DNA of 64,000 bases from Aphrocallistes beatrix (lineage: Eukaryota > Porifera > Hexactinellida > Sceptrulophora > Aphrocallistidae). Made by a program: the position numbers and the translations under genes. Under the pieces are notes generated by a model. It saw only the letters and a program-made list of their open reading frames with translations. It ran no database searches and was not told where the DNA came from. This document shows, in pieces, positions 21,572 through 32,526 of the stretch (the stretch's first letter is position 1; every line of letters begins with the position of its first letter). The stretch spans positions 1,922,001 through 1,986,000 of the forward strand of contig OY725490.1 of NCBI GenBank assembly GCA_963281255.1, read 5' to 3'.

Positions 21572-21579
21572 TATAAATA
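21572..21579 (+). promoter_or_regulatory. TATA box of small coiled-coil gene B
   Basis: TATAAATA, 65 bases before the start codon, in the same conserved promoter block as at 7644. Confidence 0.75.
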
Positions 21580-21636
21580 GAGCTCAGTTCCAACTCAAAC
21601 AAAATACAACTCAAATTTCAACTAACAAATATCAAA

Positions 21637-22284
21637 ATGCCTTCACTGATAAAGAAAATAATTCCGAAATCCTCAAGAGCCGTCAAAAGGGACCAATTGA
21701 GGAGAGCTGCAGCATTTGGGGGAAGGGTACAAATCGATCACATCCATTTTGTGGAAGATTTCAGGAAAGAATGTTTCTTGAAACAGATGACTTTGGAAAA
21801 GAACCGAATGCAGACAGATCTGAGAATGGACGAAATCCGTCGAGAACTCACTCAGCTCCACAGCCAGAGTCAGGAGTTCTTGAGAGACGTTGAGAAACTG
21901 GACAGAGACATTGAGAACGAACGATTCCGTCGCCAGTACCAAATGTACGGCTCCAACGACCAACTCTTCTTCAGAGAGCCTCTCTACACCTCAGACCCAG
22001 AGTTCACTCACCCTCTGGAGACCTCTTCCAACGCCTCTGAAGAGTTCAGCTCCGATCTGAACGTCTTCAGACCCAGGACTGCGCTCAGCGAAGGAACGAA
22101 ACGCCTCTCCATCGAATCTGACTCCGACACGGATGAGTACACTTTCAAGCGGGCCTACAAGTTCCCCAGTGAGAGACCGATTCGGAGACATTTCTGTGGT
22201 TTGAAAGCAGCAAAGCCAGCCGCTCAGGACACATTCTCTGAACAAGTATTCGCCGCAGTCAGAGACACAATCACTCATCTTTAA
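21637..22284 (+). CDS. Small intronless coiled-coil protein, copy B (unknown family)
   Basis: The 215-residue protein is almost identical to copies A and C. Differences seen include Arg for Lys at residue 30, Thr for Ser at 118 and 124, Arg for Gly at 147 and Ala for Pro at 190. Its architecture is the same: basic start, coiled coil about 40-100, acidic serine-rich middle, short C-terminal helix. A poly(A) signal AATAAA is at 22332-22337. The promoter now stands about 390 bases downstream of the Helitron-like insertion. Confidence 0.85.
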   Translation: MPSLIKKIIPKSSRAVKRDQLRRAAAFGGRVQIDHIHFVEDFRKECFLKQMTLEKNRMQTDLRMDEIRRELTQLHSQSQEFLRDVEKLDRDIENERFRRQYQMYGSNDQLFFREPLYTSDPEFTHPLETSSNASEEFSSDLNVFRPRTALSEGTKRLSIESDSDTDEYTFKRAYKFPSERPIRRHFCGLKAAKPAAQDTFSEQVFAAVRDTITHL

Positions 22285-22624
22285 ATCTATTCTCTCAAAT
22301 TGTATTTAATTGTATTTCATTGTTTTAATTCAATAAACGTTTATCTGCAAAGTCGTTTCAATGCAAGCTTTCTCAGGAATTAAGTAATCGATGAGTTTTA
22401 AAATTCTGTCAAAAATCAAGCATCAACTTTTTATCAAATACTATAGTTAATCTTAACAAACAGTAAGCAAAATCCCAGTATGAGATATCTACCAGGGAGG
22501 ACAAACCCCGATTTCTATTTTGATGCTGCACCCAGTCATATTTACTCAGATAAGTTTGAAAATCGCGGGAGACATATAAGTATCCTTGTTATAGGCATTT
22601 TACAGTGCATGGTACTAAAGTAGA

Positions 22625-22835
22625 GTGTGAGTTGATGGTCTGTAATCTGAGATGTTACAAGGTCTATTCTATCTGTGTACAGCTCCAGTATAGTCTTACA
22701 CTAGCTCAGTTTCTATATAAATAGCATAAATTGATGTATAAACTCAATCCATTTACTCTACATTTGTTCTATTCAATATCAAACATTTTAAAGTTTATTC
22801 TAACTTCAGATTACTGTTCTTATCAACGTTTTCAG
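22625..22835 (+). promoter_or_regulatory. Promoter and noncoding first exon of NHL gene C
   Basis: Third copy of the block, with TATAAATA at 22716-22723 and donor CAG|GTAAAT after 22835. The partner acceptor ends at 26721, for an inferred intron of 3,886 bp. Confidence 0.6.
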
Positions 22836-22898
22836 GTAAATTGTTCACTTTATAGTTGATTCTATGATTTACGTCATTGCTTGAATGTTTTACTTCTA

Positions 22899-23645
22899 CA
22901 GGGTGACCCATAAGTTCTGTTACAAGCTTCATAGGTATAAAATTTCTTATACTCAAACGATCTTAGTTATTATGGTCCTTAGAGATTGTAATTCGAATAT
23001 TTTCAATTATTTAAAAGATTTTTCGATTCTATGACTTTGGTCAGTTTTGAGAAAGAAAATGTGACCTGGCACGCAGCGAAAATCGCGAATCAGGGCCCAC
23101 TGCTTCAGTAAAAAATATCTTCATAATCGATGTCCCATGACGATTTAGCACCAGGTACCTTCCATTCGCCATAGAAATATTTCATAAATCCACTGAATTT
23201 GTTATCGGAAACTAGAAAAAGTTATTCAGTCGCAGTTCAAATTAGGTACATTTTGCAAAATTCCCCAAATGGCAATTTTTTTCACATCACAAAAAAATCT
23301 GATCCAATTGGTCTTCAAAATGCACTGATCTGAACATCTTATATTTCTACAAATTTAAATTGTTCGAGGAAAATGTGTGAGCTAATTTTTCCTAGAATTT
23401 GAAGACTCTGGGAAGATAACTTGAAAAGCAGTGGGCCCTGATTCACGATTTTCGCTGCGAACCAGGACACATTTTCTTTTCTCAAAACTCATCATACAAA
23501 ACACATTTCTAAGAATCGAAAAATATTTTAAAATCATTGAGAATATTTGAATTACAATCTCTAAGGACCATAATAACTAAGATCGTTTGAGTATAGTAAA
23601 TTTTATACCTAATGAAGCTTGTAACAGAACTTATGGGTCACTCTG
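22899..23645. mobile_element. Long-TIR Tc1/mariner-type element, 747 bp, specific to unit C
   Basis: The ends are CAGGGTGACCCATAAGTTCTG and CAGAACTTATGGGTCACTCTG, with TA on each side (22897-22898 and 23646-23647). The arms pair over about 210 bases each, leaving a centre of about 300 bases. Units A (about 1290) and B (about 8965) have the empty site. No transposase frame is present. Confidence 0.85.
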
Positions 23646-23879
23646 TAATTGCTTAGAGAGTATTAATATTGAATACACAGAGCTGTTAAGAAGGTACAGT
23701 TGTTTAAGTCCCGCGTATTGAGTCTATGTAATTTGAATCAGTGACTCTATTTCAATTTTAATTAAGAATCTTCACATTTGATTTGCTACCTCCCAGCCAG
23801 GGTGGTCCCAGGGGGGACATCCGGGGAATTTGTCCCGAGTTTGATTCTGCGGACCCGGATTTCATTCGACCACCTAAGC

Positions 23880-23992
23880 CAGTGGTTCCCAACCTGGGGT
23901 CCATGGACCCCTTAGTGGTCAACAGAATTCGAAATTTTGTATTACGGTTAATAGGAGGGGGTCCACAGTCAAAAAAGGGTTGAAAACCGCTG
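23880..23992. mobile_element. hAT-like MITE, family 1 (unit C, distal, internally deleted)
   Basis: Same element and target as 1689-1832, flanked by 'acctaagc' and 'gcctaagc', with a shorter interior. Confidence 0.75.
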
Positions 23993-24304
23993 GCCTAAGC
24001 CAAAATCAAAAGAAGGTCCCCGGACCTTTTACTAAATTTCCACATTATGTCCCAATTTTTTTTGTCAATCCATAATCTTTTTCTATTATGTCCCGCCATG
24101 TCCCGTATTTACCATGGCTCAAGCTGGCATGTATGGCTCTGATATAACTATGTCATCACGGAGACAGATCCCCTCGAGTTGTAAATCTTAAATGTACTAA
24201 TTTTAGATTTGATAGAACTACATAACCAGTGTGCCCCTAATTTTCGGGAGTAGGACTTTTGACGTACAAACAATAATCTGGGACCTAACTAAATTTTACT
24301 ATTA

Positions 24305-24487
24305 CAGTCAGGGTTACTTATTATGAACCCGATTAATATGAAGTATCTCTACTATGAACTAACCTCCTGGTCCCAATTTCATTTCTTAGATAGGATTTGT
24401 ATTGAATCAAGTCCGCTTATTATGAAGCATCTCTATTATGAACTTATTTTTTGGTCCCCTGGTGGTTCACAATAAGCGACTCTGACT
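24305..24487. mobile_element. pogo/Tigger-like MITE, family 'CAGTCAGGGTCGCTT' (unit C)
   Basis: Left end CAGTCAGGGTTACTTATTATGAAC, right end GTTCACAATAAGCGACTCTGACT with the last bases lost. Orthologue of 2150-2301. Confidence 0.75.
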
Positions 24488-24623
24488 ATCATCCGGTGTA
24501 GAGATCAAATGAAACCATTTACGTTAACAACCCACTGTCTTAAGATCCAAAACGACTTGACTTAATTTGATAAGGACGTTTCCTGTAAAACCAAATTTTG
24601 TTCGTGACGCGTTTATTAGTATC

Positions 24624-25133
24624 CAGGGTTGCCGTGAGAATGGAATTCCAATTCCCATTCCCACAGGATTTCTGTAGGAATTCCCACATAAACTCACTCA
24701 GAATCCCACAGATTCCCACATGTGAGAATTCCCATAGCCTTATAGTCTAATTATATACTACCATGGTTGTACTTTTAACAGTTTGTTTCACTTCAACACA
24801 GTCAAGCCGTTCGTTATGTTCTGCATTCATCCCAAGTTCCAATTGTCCCGCTTTTTATATATTTTTATGGATTAATTTCTCGAGTGAAATTTCCACATTA
24901 TGTCCCAATTTTTTTGACCTTTTTAAAATGTTTAATGAGATCACTCATTAAAAATTTTAATAAGGTCTAGTTGAATGGTGTTTCAGCTACCAGGTACGCC
25001 AGTTTTCTGTGGGATTTCCTGTGAGATTCCGTGTAAGTTTCTGTGGGATTCTGTGGGATCCTGTGGGAATTCCCACAGAAATCCTGCGGGAATGGGATGG
25101 GAATTGAAATTCCATTCCCACACGGAAACCTTG
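24624..25133. mobile_element. Inverted-repeat element 'CAGGGTTGCCGTG'
   Basis: The arms of about 65 bases start CAGGGTTGCCGTGAGAATGG and end CCATTCCCACACGGAAACCTTG. Both are made of GGAATTCCCACAGG-type words that can also fold on themselves. No clear target duplication was seen. The centre holds 'atcactcattaaa...taaggtctagttgaatggtgtttc', also found in unit A near 2510-2560. Confidence 0.5.
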
Positions 25134-25312
25134 TCGGTCAGCGAGTGCTGTACCACTTTTCAGAAAAGCTAAGCTTTGCTGTGCCATTACTAATCTGTTC
25201 TAAATAATAAATTCATTGCAACTTAATACATCTATGCTACTTGTAAATAGACGAATATCAAGTAAATTCCCATTGTACCACTTTTTGCTATAAAATAAAC
25301 CAGTTTTAAATA

Positions 25313-25482
25313 CATTCGAAACTGTATTTTTCTCACTCCGGTTTATCCTTACTAATCGTTTTTCTCTTACTATTTCAGAATCTTAATTAAGGAAAAAATT
25401 CCAAATCTATATTAATTTCCATCTGTTTTTTCTTACTGTTCGAACCTGTAAAGAAATAGTAAGAAAAAGCCGGTTTCGACTG
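25313..25482. mobile_element. MITE with ends 'CAGTCGAAAC'
   Basis: The left end CATTCGAAACTG and right end CGGTTTCGACTG are followed by TA. A second element of this family ends at 26108, and a single end stands at 2759 in unit A. Confidence 0.55.
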
Positions 25483-25998
25483 TACTTGGTACGGCATAGT
25501 CGGGCCAGTTTTGAATCTCTCTGGAAGATATGTTCCAAATATTCCGCCGTACCTACCCCCTAGATACTAATAGTTATATTGCCAAGTATGTGATTTCCTA
25601 ACTGTCTAGTAGCAGCCTTTTTAAAATTCAGTTTTGGGTACCCTCCTCGTCACTCGCTCTTCTTTCTTTGAGGAAAATCCAGGCAAAGCCCTGGCCTCTA
25701 ACTTTTGAAATTTGATTAAAGGAAATAAAAATTTATTTACAAAGCAATTATGGTGACACATCACCTAAAATAAATCAGTGATATTAACACCACTGCACTA
25801 GCTCTGATTTTACAATTGAATTGAGACCAGAGGCATAGCACAATTTTTAGGGTGCAGCAATTCCGTGAGAGAGTTGCAGCACCCAATGCTAATTTGTGAA
25901 ATTTCAGTGTGCACAGCCTTTGAGGTTGCGGCCTAGACTCCATGTGCCACATCCTGGCTACTCCTCTGATTGAGACTGTTTGTAGGAATAATTTTTGA

Positions 25999-26108
25999 CT
26001 AAGGTCGAAACCACGGTTTCGTAATACATTAATTGATTAACTAATTAGTGGTAAGAAAAAAACGATAAGTAAGGATAAACCGGAGGGAGAAAAAAACGGT
26101 TTCGACTG
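25999..26108. mobile_element. Second MITE with ends 'GTCGAAACC', short
   Basis: From 'aaggtcgaaaccacggtttcg' to 'aacggtttcgactgta'. The inner parts also pair (aaccggag/ctccggtt with the copy at 25340), marking it as the same family as 25313-25482. Confidence 0.45.
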
Positions 26109-26428
26109 TACTCAATTAGTAGAGTCATGGCTGTACCAATGTTTATGTCCCGACCAATAGACTTAGCCGGTCCAGTTAAACATTTACTGTACTAAGATAT
26201 TTTCCAATGAAGTTATTGTGTTAGTATTGATGATGTGAATTCAATTTAAATGTTTACAGATCCAAATTAATGACTGTATTAAGCTATACACAAGTAAGAT
26301 TTGAACTTCTGTCATGTAAACATGTTTCATTGTAACTTGTTAAATCCTAAACACACCAGCAGAGCTTGAGTAAAAATTGGTATGTATGTCGATTCAGGTT
26401 GGTCGAACCAAAGTTTATTTCCTTAGAG

Positions 26429-26591
26429 CAGTGGTTCCCAACCTGGGGTACATGGACCTCTTAGTGGTCCACATAAGATATCAGGGGGTCCACAGGATTC
26501 CAAATTTAGTATTACGGCTAGTAGGAGGGGTCCACAGAATATACGAAAATTGCTGTAGGGGTTCACAGCCAAAAAAGGTTGAAAACCGCTG
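26429..26591. mobile_element. hAT-like MITE, family 1 (unit C, proximal)
   Basis: Orthologue of 3944-4102 and 17249-17407, with target duplication CCTTAGAG and its decayed partner. It lies 130 bases before the acceptor of NHL gene C. Confidence 0.8.
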
Positions 26592-26731
26592 CCTTGAGGG
26601 AACACTGGGACAGACTCTGCAGACAAAAAGTGTTCTCTAGCCGCGCTACCCAAGTACGCAAAGCGATTAGATATGAACAATTATTCTACTTTTAAGATAA
26701 AACTTTCTATTCTAAAATTAGATTCTATACA

Positions 26732-27946
26732 ATGGCTGAAGCTAGAGTTGAAAGAGAAATTAATTTCGATGCACAGTTCGAAGTTCTGTACAGAGTCATT
26801 ACTCAAACATTTGATGAATTGTTTCAGGCTTTAAATAAGCGAAGACACGATTTGTTGTCTCAACTGACAGCTATGAAGACAGCACACGACAAGAATTTAG
26901 AGTTAGACGAAGCCATCCAACAATTGAGAATTACGAAAGAGAATGCACTCGCAACAATGACCAGCAATTTGCTAAGAGAAAAACTTGATTCAGTAAAATC
27001 ATCTTTCGGCGCTGAAATTAAATCAAAAGAAGAGTTGAAGGTATCTGTTGGAAATTTGAATTTGATTGAGTTTCGTTGTTATTCTGAAAAAATCCTGAAA
27101 GCTATAGAAGAAACAGATCTGATCGAGTTAATTCCTGAATATGTCGGGAGGGAGAATCCGATAATAAAGAGTTGCTCAAATGGTACTGGGAATGGAAAGT
27201 TTAATAATCCTAGTGGAATAGCTATTGATGACAAAGCTAATGAAGTTTATATAGCAGATTTCAGCAACCATCGCATACAGGTGATGAGTTTAAACGGAGA
27301 ATTTCTGAGATCATTCACACACGATCAGCTGAAATCGCCTTTTGGTATTAGTTTATTTGAGAAGGAATTGTTCGTCACTGATAAAGAGAGTTATTTGCTC
27401 AAGTTCGATAAATCCGGGAAATTCTTAAAGCAAGCAGGATCACGAGGCACTACACCAGGTTGTTTTGAGAATATAACAGGTCTGTGTTATGACGAAGGAT
27501 TAGTTTATGTATGCGATTATTCCTGCCAGCAAATTCAAATATTTGATTCAAATCTAAAATATACAAAGTATTTTGCTTACGGAGAAATAAGTATGCCTAG
27601 TGACATTAAAATCTATTATAATTCTATTTTCATATTATCTTATGGTCATAATGAGATATACTGCTATAACAAAGAATGTCAACTTCAGAGAACAATTCAG
27701 CTAACTGGACAGAGACAGCCAATGAGTTTAGCCGTGTTTTTCACTTTGGATTCCAAAGGCAACTTTCTTATTTCTGACCAATCAAATCCTGAAACTTCAG
27801 AAATTCGTATTTTCTCTCCTAATGGAGTCCTTAAGCACTCATTAGGTAGAGGACATCTCAGCTTCTCAACCGGTATAGCACTAGACAATAGTGATTCTAT
27901 TATTTGTGTGAATCATAATGAAGATGGTTGCTTCCAGAAATATTAA
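26732..27946 (+). CDS. Coiled-coil/NHL-repeat (TRIM-like) protein, copy C
   Basis: The 404-residue protein has the same architecture as copy A. It differs most at residues 82-98 of the helical part (RE.LDSVKSSFGAEIKS) and at blade positions: Phe177, Ser207, Phe209, EN.TG at 246-250, Tyr263, Cys265, Met288, YGH at 304-306, Leu333, Thr380 and His395. The splice acceptor ends at 26721. A poly(A) signal AATAAA is at 28087-28092, in a 3' flank that follows copy A closely. No frame breaks. The ligand and pathway of this family are unknown. Confidence 0.9.
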   Translation: MAEARVEREINFDAQFEVLYRVITQTFDELFQALNKRRHDLLSQLTAMKTAHDKNLELDEAIQQLRITKENALATMTSNLLREKLDSVKSSFGAEIKSKEELKVSVGNLNLIEFRCYSEKILKAIEETDLIELIPEYVGRENPIIKSCSNGTGNGKFNNPSGIAIDDKANEVYIADFSNHRIQVMSLNGEFLRSFTHDQLKSPFGISLFEKELFVTDKESYLLKFDKSGKFLKQAGSRGTTPGCFENITGLCYDEGLVYVCDYSCQQIQIFDSNLKYTKYFAYGEISMPSDIKIYYNSIFILSYGHNEIYCYNKECQLQRTIQLTGQRQPMSLAVFFTLDSKGNFLISDQSNPETSEIRIFSPNGVLKHSLGRGHLSFSTGIALDNSDSIICVNHNEDGCFQKY

Positions 27947-28714
27947 TGCTATTTTTCTCCCTCAACGCCTAGAAGACTTTATTTTATTTCTTTTCCTAAA
28001 TCCTCCAACTAAGATATTTGTAGAATTATTGTTGCTTTATAGTTATTCTTTGTTAGTGATATATCTACCTTTCTAGAAATAATAGAAATAAACTTCTAAA
28101 TTGAAAATATATTGCTTTGAGAATTTTCAATCGCTATTTACTCTGGGAGATTGAATAATACCACTATCAAACTCTTTCAAGCATTATTTCCACTTAAAAG
28201 GGTTATTATAAATCGAGTTTCAATGATGTAGCTATGCTCGTGATAATTCTATGGCATTTCGTAGTAAGAAACGAATATTTTAATGTTCTGAAATACCTAA
28301 CTACTCTAGGTTCCGAATAAACGGGGTTAGGTGGGATAATATTGGATCTACCAAGTTTAGACAGGAATTGATTAATGTATCACAAAGTAACACAGTAAAG
28401 TATTAGATTATCAAGATTTGGAACAGATTATTCTATAGAATGAACGTAGATGGAAAATAATTGATGCAATACATCTAATAAAAAGCTGTCTTAGATAATA
28501 CTTTCAAATTCAATTTATGGAAATTAACAAACGAGGGGATTGGATGGAAATTCATAAGTTAATAAGTAGGAATCCTTTTATTTGACCAATAGAAGTGAAC
28601 TATTTCTCTAGCGTATCGAATGTATGGATTAATTTGTGTAATTAAATTTATAACACCTCAAATTTAAATCAAATAAATCATTAATGAATAAATAACTCAC
28701 AAACATAATTTGTC

Positions 28715-29110
28715 AAAGTAGCAAGAAGGTTGAAAGAGAGTCCGGAAAGTTTAGAGCAAAAAGGATCACGACGTAACACATCAGACTGTAACATTGTTAT
28801 CTAAGAACCAACTAAGCATGCTTAAAGTACGTTTTAATGCCTTCTAATTATACAAAATTGTTCACTTACAGAGCTATGTTCCAAATGGAACTAAGATCTG
28901 TTCTAATTATACTTGTATCTTCAAAGTGTGATATGTAAGGACATAGTTTTCAGTTGAAACCGTCCCACAATACAAAACTGAGAGAACTATTCAGCTAACT
29001 GGACAGAGACAGCCAATGAATGGAGACTTCTTTTCACTTTGGAAACCTTCTTATTTCTGCTCATTCATCCTTGAAACTCAGAATTACGGATTTACTTGGA
29101 ACAAGAAAAG
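28715..29110 (+). pseudogene. Decayed NHL-gene relic (unit C)
   Basis: Orthologue of 19200-19575, with 'aggatcacgacgtaacacatcag', 'cagctaactggacagagaca' and 'cttcttatttctgctcattc' still recognisable as NHL-exon sequence. Multiple frame breaks. It shows that the unit once held a further NHL gene about 1 kb downstream of the present one. Confidence 0.75.
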
Positions 29111-29581
29111 ATATCAGAAGTGATTCTGAATTATTCTGAAAAGACAGTGGTGCATCCAAGGTTGTGCGACCACTGAATACCAAACATCTGTAATAAGTGT
29201 ATACCTGTAGAGAAATATTTGTTTATTTTAAGTTAGGATACAAACATAGTCAACTCACCTCATACAACATTCCATAACATAATGTATTATCCACAATCAA
29301 CTGCAATGATATTTTACGAATTGACAATATATTGGAATTTCATACTAATCTTTTATACCTCTTTCAAATCCATTGTTTATTTTGATTTAAAATACTGATG
29401 CTGGTGTACTATTATGAATAAAATAGTATATCGTATCATCCATTGTTTCGAGAATATTCAAGTTGTCAGTAGTAACATTGAGATTATAAGTTCAGCATTT
29501 AAATCCATGGGAAGTTCAGAATCTCATCCTGGACACCTCACGAGTCTCTGTTTGGTCTAATTTTGACATAAAATGGAACTA

Positions 29582-29722
29582 CAGTGGAATTCGCTTATTA
29601 GCAACTCAGTTTTGCTCATAAAATGGTTGCTAATAAGGGAACAGAATTAACACAAAATCTTCACCTGGGACCTGAATATTGGTTGCTAATAGAGCAATAT
29701 TGCTAATAAGCGAATTCTACTG
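29582..29722. mobile_element. pogo/Tigger-like MITE, family 'CAGTGGAATTCGCTTATTAGC' (unit C)
   Basis: 141 bp, orthologue of 20066-20206, with the same ends and interior. Confidence 0.8.
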
Positions 29723-30318
29723 AATCAGAAAAGAGAGAATATTTGTCTCAATCAATTCAAAAGAAAATATAATATTATTTAATCGTTTGTTTAGGCATCA
29801 AATGGAAATAAGCAACATTCTTCACTAAGAATCAATCTATTCTCCTACACAGATATAAGAGTATTAGAATGATGGAGAATATACATTGTACGCCAAAGCG
29901 ATAAAATTAGTCTATCAATATGAAAAAATAAATAGTTGATTCATTGAATGTGCATAGATATTCAATTTCTATTATTTAATTGAATCAACTTAATATTAAA
30001 TAGAATAATAAACAAAATAAATAGTACGTAAATAAATAATTTAAATACTTCGAATTAATCTCTTCAGAAATCCCCGACATCTCACATAGCAACAATACGC
30101 ATGTAATCTCCAATGTCAGCAGATATTAATCAAATTCAGCAGAAGTATTGCAACACATTAAACCTTACACAGCTATGATGGCGTGACTGACGAATACACT
30201 ATGGTAGAGTCCAGATATTCCTGCAAGCACACTCCTAGCCATTCTGTTCACGTTACCGTTTTGAAAGTTGCTTTACAACTGTATTCTCGCTACTACAGTG
30301 GAGTACGCTGCTGGTTAG

Positions 30319-30326
30319 TATAAATA
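30319..30326 (+). promoter_or_regulatory. TATA box of small coiled-coil gene C
   Basis: TATAAATA, 64 bases before the start codon, in the promoter block shared with 7644 and 21572. Confidence 0.75.
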
Positions 30327-30382
30327 GAGCTCAGTTCCAACTCAAACAAAATACAACTCAAATTCAACTAACAAATATCAAA

Positions 30383-31030
30383 ATGCCTTCACTGATAAAG
30401 AAAATAATTCCGAAATCTTCAAGAGCCGTCAAAAGGGACCAATTGAGGAGAGCTGCAGCATTTGGGGGAAAGGTACAAATCGATCACATCCATTTTGTGG
30501 AAGATTTCAGGAAAGAATGTTTCTTGAAACAGATGACTTTGGAGAAGAACCGAATGCAGACAGATCTGAGAATGGACGAAATCCGTCGAGAACTCACTCA
30601 GCTCCACAGCCAGAGTCAGGAATTCTTGAGAGACGTTGAGAAACTGGACAGAGACATTGAGAACGAACGATTCCGTCGCCAGTACCAAATGTACGGCTCC
30701 AACGACCAACTCTTCTTCAGAGAGCCTCTCTACAGCTCAGACCCAGAGTTCACTCACCCTCTGGAGACCTCTTCCAACGCCTCTGAAGAGTTCAGCTCCG
30801 ATCTGAGCGTCTTCAGGCCCGGAACTGCGCTTAGCGAAGGCACGAAACGCCTCTCCATCGAATCTGACTCCGACACGGATGAGTACACTTTCAAGCGGGC
30901 CTACAAGTTCCCCAGTGAGAGACCGATTCGGAGACATTTCTGTGGTTTGAAACCAGCAAAGCCAGCCGCTCAGGACACATTCTCTGAACAAGTATTCGCC
31001 GCAGTCAGAGACACAATCACTCATCTTTAA
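30383..31030 (+). CDS. Small intronless coiled-coil protein, copy C (unknown family)
   Basis: The 215-residue protein is nearly identical to copies A and B; Ser for Asn at residue 142 is one difference. Layout, promoter and 3' end are the same. The poly(A) signal AATAAA is at 31080-31085. Similarity to the other units ends about 100 bases after the stop, at about 31136, so this gene closes the array in the window. Confidence 0.85.
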   Translation: MPSLIKKIIPKSSRAVKRDQLRRAAAFGGKVQIDHIHFVEDFRKECFLKQMTLEKNRMQTDLRMDEIRRELTQLHSQSQEFLRDVEKLDRDIENERFRRQYQMYGSNDQLFFREPLYSSDPEFTHPLETSSNASEEFSSDLSVFRPGTALSEGTKRLSIESDSDTDEYTFKRAYKFPSERPIRRHFCGLKPAKPAAQDTFSEQVFAAVRDTITHL

Positions 31031-31310
31031 ATCTATTCACACTCAAATTGTATTTAATTGTATTTAATTGTTTTAATTCAATAAACGTTCATCTGCAAAG
31101 TCGTTTCAATGCAAGCTTTCTCAGGAATTAATAATCAATGAGTAAAATTTAAAATATGTTAAAAATCAAACATCAACTTTTTAATTGAAAACAATAGTTA
31201 ATCTTGAGGGAAAATATTATTCAACAACCAGCATTATGTTATTGAAAATTTGCCTAAAAAGTTCTAAGATTTGTAACGATCATTTCATCATTCTTTGATT
31301 AATTAATTAA

Positions 31311-31873
31311 CAAGCGCGCTTCGCTTGCTTGCGCTGCGGGGCTGGCGGACACTTTGTGTCCGCCTGAGGCACCCAGAGGGCGCCTGGGGTCACATTGATT
31401 AATTATAAGGGAGATAACATCTCTAAATACGTCTGTCCTACTGTTATAATCGATATCGCACGAAAAATCACCAAATTTATCAATTTTTAAAATTTTGATG
31501 AGCAATGATGACGTCATAACAAAGTGATGAGTCATCATTTTTTGATGATAGTTGCATCATATGTGAGGTATGTTAGTATACATATTCTATTAAAATTTCA
31601 GCCTTCTATCTCCTATAATGGCTGAGTTATGCTCGAAAAACTGTATTGCTTAACTTTTAAAAATGTGACAATGACGTCATAATTCCATGATGAGTCGATA
31701 TTTTGGTCTGAGCTCAGAACTTACTGGAGCCATATCCAAAAGACTCCCGCATGCCAAAAATCAGCTTTCCGTGCCCGGCAGTTTCTTTAATCAATTCGGT
31801 ACAGATATATATATAGATATAGATATAGATATATACAAACAAACAAACATTAATCGAGTTTTAATAGTAAGGA
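31311..31873 (+). mobile_element. Helitron-like non-autonomous element, copy 3 (diverged)
   Basis: The 563-bp copy keeps the 5' palindromes (CAAGCGCGCTTCGCTTG, GGCGGACACTTTGTGTCCGCC), the 3' 'tttaatcaattcggtacag' block, an AT and CAAA microsatellite, and a TTTTAATAGTAAGGA end between host A and T. The middle is unrelated to copies 1 and 2 and holds two TGACGTCA (CRE-type) palindromes. This mosaic structure suits exchange of internal sequence. Confidence 0.55.
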
Positions 31874-32338
31874 TTAAACAATAGCTATGAACGCTTATTT
31901 AGCATTTATTGTCATTGAAAACTGCAATCGTGCTGTGTATTTGAAATCAGCTGTCTCGTACCTTCATCCTTTTCAATGTCAAAAATGCAGCCAATTATTT
32001 TACAAATTTCCATCTCTTCATGAAACAGTGGAGCACCGGACCTCACCATGTAGATTAGCTCAGCCGCCAACTATGTGGTTGCTTGCAAATACATATTCCA
32101 GTGACGTGAGGCACTCATGCATGTGCAAGGCACATTCTATGCATATTTCCTGGGGAGATTTGAAGGATTAGGAGATAGCGATTGGCTGGCAAATCCTGGA
32201 TCCACAATTGTTTATTTTAAGATAAAATATGTTTTAAGTAAATGCTAATTTGTGTTCAAAAGATGAAAGACAACTAAACTAGTCATAGAGTGTAGTTGTG
32301 AACATATCTTGTACTTCACCATGTCTAAAATAGCTATA

Positions 32339-32526
32339 CAGTCGACTCCGCTTAATAGGGTCACTGTTTAATCGGGTCAACCGCTTAATCGGGTCACTTT
32401 TGGCAGGACCGGAATAGCCCTCACACATAGAAGCTAATACAAAATATTTTCAGTTAATAGGGTTCTCCGCTTAATCGGGGCAAAATGTCCTCTGACCGAT
32501 GTGACCCTATTAAGCGGAGCCGACTG
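32339..32526. mobile_element. pogo/Tigger-like MITE, family 'CAGTCGACTCCGCTTAAT' (1)
   Basis: 188 bp, ends CAGTCGACTCCGCTTAATAGG and CCTATTAAGCGGAGCCGACTG, TA duplication at 32337-32338 and 32527-32528. Internal repeats of 'cgcttaatcgggtcac' extend the inverted repeat. Confidence 0.88.

Noticed and set aside
31887..32171. 94-residue plus-strand frame containing CQKCSQLF
   Set aside because: Only one CxxC pair, no second half of a zinc finger, and no supporting gene context.
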